From contig JAIXWK010000003.1 in NCBI GenBank assembly GCA_027491295.1, positions 1-64,000 on the forward strand: a stretch of 64,000 bases of DNA, given 5' to 3'. The notes below the pieces were generated by a model. That model saw only the letters and a list, made by a program, of their open reading frames with translations, did no database searches and had not been told where the DNA came from. Below, piece by piece: positions 60,217-64,000 of the stretch (positions are counted from its first letter, which is position 1; each line of letters opens with the position of its first letter). Source of the stretch: Microbacteriaceae bacterium (GTDB lineage: Bacteria; Actinomycetota; Actinomycetes; Actinomycetales; Microbacteriaceae). The position numbers were made by a program, and so were the translations under genes.

Positions 60217-61212
60217 TTGTATCGGCTGCTCTTCAATCTCTTTTTCAAGCCGCTGGATGCGGAAACCTCCCACAAGATTGTTGACACCGCCCTGCGTCTA
60301 GCTTCCAAAGTCGGATTCCTTCGGGCAAGCAAGCGCGAGAAGACAGTAACTGTAATGGGTCTTGGCTTTGAGAACCGCCTTGGGCTTGGAGCGGGGTTTG
60401 ACAAAAACGCCAAGTTGGTCAGGCCGCTGCACGCCTTAGGTTTTGGGCACGTCGAGGTCGGCACCGTGACTTTTCACGCTCAACCGGGAAATCCAAAACC
60501 TCGCTCCTTCCGTATTCCGCAATACGATGCCCTGATCAATCGAATGGGCTTCAATAATGACGGTGCTGCTGTTATCGGCAAGCGCCTAGAGAAGCTTCGC
60601 CGGGACTACACAAACCTTCCGGTGATTGGCGTAAATATCGGTAAGAGTCGAATTGTCGAGGCAAAAGATGCCGCCCATGACTATCGCGCCACCACCAAGC
60701 TGGTTGCCAGGGTTTCGGACTACCTGGCCGTAAACGTCTCATCGCCTAACACTCCAGGACTTAGGGATTTGCAGCAGGTTGAGTCGCTTAGGCCGATTTT
60801 GCAGGCGGTTTTGGATGAAAGCCAAGGCAAGCCGGTATTGGTGAAGGTTTCCCCAGATTTGGCCGATGACGACTTTATGGCGGTGCTAAAGCTGGTCCAG
60901 GACCTTGCGCTAACCGGTGTGATTATGACCAACACCACGACAAGACGTGACGGGGTTGGCGACTCTGAGGTCTTGAAAGAGGCCGGCGGTCTTTCCGGCC
61001 CAGTACTTGCTGCCCGCTCAATCGAAATGCTACGGATTGCCAAAAGAGAGCTGCCAAAAGAATTTGTAATCATCTCGGTGGGCGGAGTAAGTTCCGTGGT
61101 TCAAGCCGTCGAGCGCGTTCACCTAGGGGCAGATTTGGTGCAGGTTTACACCGGCTTGATCTACCAGGGCCCAGCCTGGCCTAGAAGACTTGCGAAAGCG
61201 CTAGCTAACTAG
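60217..61212 (+). CDS. pyrD: Dihydroorotate dehydrogenase (quinone), class 2
   Basis: A 331-aa FMN flavoenzyme of pyrimidine synthesis, membrane-linked to the quinone pool. The N-terminal helical tunnel region is YRLLFNLFFKPLDAETSHK. GAGFDKNAKLVRPL, INRMGFNNDG and catalytic Ser in VNVSSPNTPGLRDLQ identify class 2. TTG start 3 nt after nrdR. The stop is shared (CTAG) with the aldo/keto reductase gene. Confidence 0.95.
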   Translation: MYRLLFNLFFKPLDAETSHKIVDTALRLASKVGFLRASKREKTVTVMGLGFENRLGLGAGFDKNAKLVRPLHALGFGHVEVGTVTFHAQPGNPKPRSFRIPQYDALINRMGFNNDGAAVIGKRLEKLRRDYTNLPVIGVNIGKSRIVEAKDAAHDYRATTKLVARVSDYLAVNVSSPNTPGLRDLQQVESLRPILQAVLDESQGKPVLVKVSPDLADDDFMAVLKLVQDLALTGVIMTNTTTRRDGVGDSEVLKEAGGLSGPVLAARSIEMLRIAKRELPKEFVIISVGGVSSVVQAVERVHLGADLVQVYTGLIYQGPAWPRRLAKALAN

Positions 61213-62210
61213 CAAAGCCTGGCTTCAGGACTCTTGGTCTTAGCAGGATCGCGCTCAATAACATCTCCAAGAACCTCATCGACTTTGGCCATGATCTCCT
61301 GAGGAATTACCACGCCGGAGGCTGCAAGGTTGGAAGTGATCTGCTCTGGCTTTGTGGCTCCAACAATCGCGGCAGCAACATTCTTGTTTTGGAGCACCCA
61401 TGCGATTGCAAACTGAGCCATTGTGATTCCAAGCTCGTCTGCCAGCGGCTTTAGCCCCTGCACACGGGTCAAGGTGGTCTCAGACATGAACTTCTCGATG
61501 ATTCCCGACAGATCCGGGTCTGCAGCTCTCGAACCTGCTGGGGCAGGTTGCCCAGGCAGGTACTTGCCGGTTAGTACACCCTGAGCCATTGGGGACCAGA
61601 CAATTTGACTGAGCCCAAGCTCTTCAGAGGTCGGAACAACCTGTTCTTCGATTACTCGCCAAAGCATTGAGTACTGCGGTTGGTTGGAGATCACCTTGAA
61701 ACCAAGCTCCTTAGCCAAACGCTGACCCTCACGAATCTGCTGAGCATTCCACTCGGAAACACCGACGTAAAGCACCTTGCCCATGCGAACCAGGTCTCCG
61801 AAGGCCTGCATGGTTTCTTCCAGCGGAGTCTCGAAGTCAAAGCGGTGAGCCTGGTAGAGGTCGACATAGTCGGTCTGAAGGCGCTCAAGAGAACCATTGA
61901 TGGACTCCATGATGTGCTTGCGACTCAGACCGGTGTCATTTGGACCCTTGGCGGCAACCGGCCAGTAAACCTTGGTCAGAATCTCCAGACCTTCGCGGCG
62001 CTGACCCTTTAGTGCGTTACCCAGAACTGTCTCAGCAGCCTGGTTAGCGTAAGCATCGGCGGTGTCAAAGGTTGTTACGCCGCCTTCGAGGGCAGCCCTA
62101 ACGGTGCTAAGTGCCTGCTCATCCGCCACTTGAGATGCGTGAGTCAGCCAGTTTCCGTAGATGATCTCGGAGACTTTGAGCCCGGAGTTTCCTAAGTAGC
62201 GGTGTTGCAT
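61209..62210 (-). CDS. Aldo/keto reductase
   Basis: A 333-aa NADPH-dependent TIM-barrel reductase, closest in feel to the AKR6/KCNAB-like group. RYLGNSGLKVSEI opens the protein, FDTADAYANQAAE holds the catalytic Asp and Tyr, TKVYW the Lys, and YQAHRFD the His. WSPMAQGVLTGKYLPG and IVGATKPEQI bind cofactor. The substrate is unknown. It probably precedes nothing in an operon; the DUF3043 gene lies upstream on the same strand. Confidence 0.9.
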   Translation of the reverse strand: MQHRYLGNSGLKVSEIIYGNWLTHASQVADEQALSTVRAALEGGVTTFDTADAYANQAAETVLGNALKGQRREGLEILTKVYWPVAAKGPNDTGLSRKHIMESINGSLERLQTDYVDLYQAHRFDFETPLEETMQAFGDLVRMGKVLYVGVSEWNAQQIREGQRLAKELGFKVISNQPQYSMLWRVIEEQVVPTSEELGLSQIVWSPMAQGVLTGKYLPGQPAPAGSRAADPDLSGIIEKFMSETTLTRVQGLKPLADELGITMAQFAIAWVLQNKNVAAAIVGATKPEQITSNLAASGVVIPQEIMAKVDEVLGDVIERDPAKTKSPEARLC

Positions 62211-62231
62211 TTTGAGCTCCCTTTGGGTTGA

Positions 62232-62774
62232 TTACTTCTCTATTTTTGTGAAGCGGGAAACCTGTGGCTTTGGGATTCGAAGTGAGCGCATCTGAATCGA
62301 ACGCATAGCTCCGTACCAGCCCAAGCCACCTTCAATGCGGTCAGCACCGAACTTTTGGGCGACACGCTTTTTGACCATGCGAGACACAAACCATGCATCG
62401 AGAGCGACAATTCCGAACAATCCCCACATCGCAAACAGAGTGATCAGCTGGACCATATAGGAGTCAATAAAAGTTGCTAGCACCACAACGAATAGTCCCG
62501 GCAGCACCATTTCACCAGCGGTAAAGCGAGCATCTACCAGGTCGCGCGCATACTTACGCTGCGGTCCGCGGTCACGCAGGGTTAGATAGCGCTCGTCGCC
62601 TGCCATCATGCCCTCGCGAGCCTTTGTGCGCTCCTCGCGGACCTTCTGGCGCTCTGCCTGCTTGGCTTCCTTACTGCGGTCTCCAACTAGCGGCCGGATT
62701 CTTGCCTGCTCCTGCTCTTTGCGGGACGGGGTTGGCTGGCCCTTTTTTGCTCCTGGAGTGCGGTTTTCGCTCAT
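62232..62774 (-). CDS. DUF3043 membrane protein
   Basis: A 180-aa protein. A highly charged N-terminal half (KEQEQARIRPLVGDRSKEAK, RKYARDLVDARF) is followed by two transmembrane helices (about 92-112 and 115-135) and a basic tail. This matches the actinobacterial DUF3043 family, whose function is unknown. The second of two adjacent ATGs (62774) sits 5 nt after AAGG and was chosen. Divergent from the dipeptidase gene over 35 nt. Confidence 0.87.
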   Translation of the reverse strand: MSENRTPGAKKGQPTPSRKEQEQARIRPLVGDRSKEAKQAERQKVREERTKAREGMMAGDERYLTLRDRGPQRKYARDLVDARFTAGEMVLPGLFVVVLATFIDSYMVQLITLFAMWGLFGIVALDAWFVSRMVKKRVAQKFGADRIEGGLGWYGAMRSIQMRSLRIPKPQVSRFTKIEK

Positions 62775-62797
62775 CATCGCCTTTCGAGATATGCCAC

Positions 62798-62804
62798 TAG
62801 ATTA
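62798..62804. promoter_or_regulatory. Symmetric -10 element TAGATTA between DUF3043 and dipeptidase genes
   Basis: The plus strand reads TAGATT 6 nt before the dipeptidase ATG, the spacing of a leaderless mRNA. The minus strand reads TAATCT toward the DUF3043 gene, leaving a short leader with AAGG. Confidence 0.45.
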
Positions 62805-62809
62805 GCGTC

Positions 62810-64000
62810 ATGACATTTGCATCTAGACCACTTGACCCAGCACTTGTTGAACCGGTTGCGGGCTTCATTGGTGATTCCTTCCCTCAGGCGATTGGTCAAT
62901 TGGGTGAAATGGTGAAGATTCCAGGTATTGCGTGGGAGGCATTTGATGCCAACAACCTTGAAAGATCAGCCGAGCTGGTTGCCAAGTACTTCTCAGACCT
63001 TGGCTTTTTTGACTGGGTGGAGATTCGTCGGGCACCAAAGCCAAGTGGCGAGATGGGGTCACCGGCGATTGTGGCTAGACGCGCTGGGAAGCCAGAGCGT
63101 CCACACGTTTTGCTTTACGCACACCATGATGTCCAGCCACCGGGGGATAGCGCACTTTGGGAGACCGACCCTTTCACCGCAACCCTCAAAGGCGATCGAC
63201 TATTTGGTCGCGGTGTTTCAGACGATAAAAGCGGAATTATCACCCACCTCTACGCGATTCGCACCCTGCAGCAACTCGCTGACGAGATAGAACTGGGTAT
63301 TTCGATCTTTATCGAAGGTGAAGAGGAAGCAGGCTCGGAGTCCTTTGACAACTTCCTAGCGGAAAATCGGGAAGATCTGGCTGCAGATCTAATCATCGTC
63401 GCTGACAGCGCCAACTGGTCAACCGAAATCCCAGCGCTCACCACCAGCCTCAGGGGAATGGTGTCACAGGTCTTGACGGTAAAAACCCTGGACCACGCCG
63501 TTCACTCCGGCATGTTCGGCGGACCCCTGCCAGATGCCATGACCGCCATGATCAAGTTGCTAGCCACGCTCACCACCGAGGCCGGCGATGTTGCCGTCAA
63601 GGGACTGAATTCAATCAAGTGTGATGATTTGCCACTCGAGGAAGCAGAGTTCGCCGCTCTGGCTGGCCTTTTGGAGGGCGTCAAGCCCATGGGAACCAAG
63701 TCTTTGGTTCAGCAGACCTGGGGCGAGCCAGCAATCACGGTAATCGGTATCGATGCACCAACTGTTGCACTCTCCTCAAATACCGCGCAGCCCTCAATCA
63801 GCGCCAAGATCTCAATGCGAATCGCACCGGACCAAGACCCACTAGAAGCGCTGAAGCTTTTACAGCAGCACCTGTTAGATCACGCACCGTTCGGAGCTCA
63901 CGTTGAACTGGGCGCGATTGAAAAAGGCCCTGGCTACTTAGCTAAGGAGGGCTGGGGATCGACCCTGGCGCACGAAGTCTTTAGTGCAGCATGGCCTCAG
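62810..64000 (+). CDS. M20-family dipeptidase, 3'-truncated by the window end
   Basis: 397 codons are open to the last base and the C-terminus lies outside. An M20/PepV-like metallopeptidase: VLLYAHHDVQPPG holds the first zinc His and Asp, GRGVSDDKSG the bridging Asp, IEGEEEAGSES the catalytic and zinc Glu pair, and IVADSANW the next zinc ligand. A dimerisation domain starts near residue 215 (SLRGMVSQVLTVK). It probably cleaves dipeptides. Similar to Rv2141c, which in M. tuberculosis also lies near pyrD. Confidence 0.9.
   Translation, partial: MTFASRPLDPALVEPVAGFIGDSFPQAIGQLGEMVKIPGIAWEAFDANNLERSAELVAKYFSDLGFFDWVEIRRAPKPSGEMGSPAIVARRAGKPERPHVLLYAHHDVQPPGDSALWETDPFTATLKGDRLFGRGVSDDKSGIITHLYAIRTLQQLADEIELGISIFIEGEEEAGSESFDNFLAENREDLAADLIIVADSANWSTEIPALTTSLRGMVSQVLTVKTLDHAVHSGMFGGPLPDAMTAMIKLLATLTTEAGDVAVKGLNSIKCDDLPLEEAEFAALAGLLEGVKPMGTKSLVQQTWGEPAITVIGIDAPTVALSSNTAQPSISAKISMRIAPDQDPLEALKLLQQHLLDHAPFGAHVELGAIEKGPGYLAKEGWGSTLAHEVFSAAWPQ

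Overview
The window is chromosomal DNA from a high-G+C-lineage Gram-positive bacterium with moderate base composition (close to half G+C by eye). Three features point to Actinobacteria, most likely family Microbacteriaceae: the rRNA sequences, the actinobacterial division genes (Wag31, SepF, FtsR, GarA, and no ftsA), and gene order that follows Mycobacterium tuberculosis blocks (Rv1691-Rv1713, Rv1822-Rv1830, Rv2187-Rv2145, Rv1539-Rv1547). The very tight packing and moderate G+C suggest a streamlined aquatic lineage of the Rhodoluna/Aquiluna kind. That genus-level placement is inference.

Layout. 1-4482: 3' half of 16S, a spacer without tRNA, 23S, 5S and a strong terminator. 4510-10058: TPR/arginine-rich protein, HAD phosphatase, a 35-aa mini-protein, tlyA, nadK, recN. 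10113-19124: pyrG, xerD, a ParA-family ATPase, scpA, scpB, an RsuA-type pseudouridine synthase, chorismate mutase, tyrA, cmk, der. 19124-21787: an accessory-looking islet with a truncated dehydrogenase-like ORF, tRNA-Pro(GGG) and a large secreted GLUG/TIG-like surface protein. 21905-25117: pgsA, garA, ftsR, a second MerR regulator, and a convergent orphan ParA-like ATPase. 25181-32678: pyruvate carboxylase, peptide deformylase, acyl-CoA ligase, ROK glucokinase, PlsC-type acyltransferase. 32692-35880: class II DAHP synthase, Rv2175c-like regulator, polyprenyl synthetase, DUF3040 protein. 35895-54366: the dcw cluster (mraZ, rsmH, ftsL, ftsI, murE, murF, mraY, murD, ftsW, murG, murC, ftsQ, ftsZ) followed by yggS, sepF, yggT, wag31, lspA, rluD. 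54401-64000: dnaE, flavin reductase, hisD, nrdR, pyrD, aldo/keto reductase, DUF3043 protein and a 3'-truncated M20 dipeptidase.

The genes are almost all housekeeping. Co-directional genes commonly overlap by 1-4 nt (ATGA/GTGA), and four of the five convergent pairs share a CTAG or TTAG stop. The main non-coding signals surround the dcw cluster. A terminator is followed by a CRP/GlxR-like palindrome, a triple AAAGTGG array that matches MraZ operators, and, between mraZ and rsmH, a long structured leader carrying the CUUCCCC loop of the mraW RNA motif. Other signals are symmetric TANNNTA -10 elements at divergent promoters (three positioned for leaderless mRNAs), a consensus DnaA box upstream of the second MerR gene, and a MurE whose DNPR specificity motif reads QHPR. 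I see no CRISPR array, insertion sequence or prophage. No wholly new multi-gene system was found; the best unexplained material is the 19.1-21.8 kb islet and the regulatory architecture.
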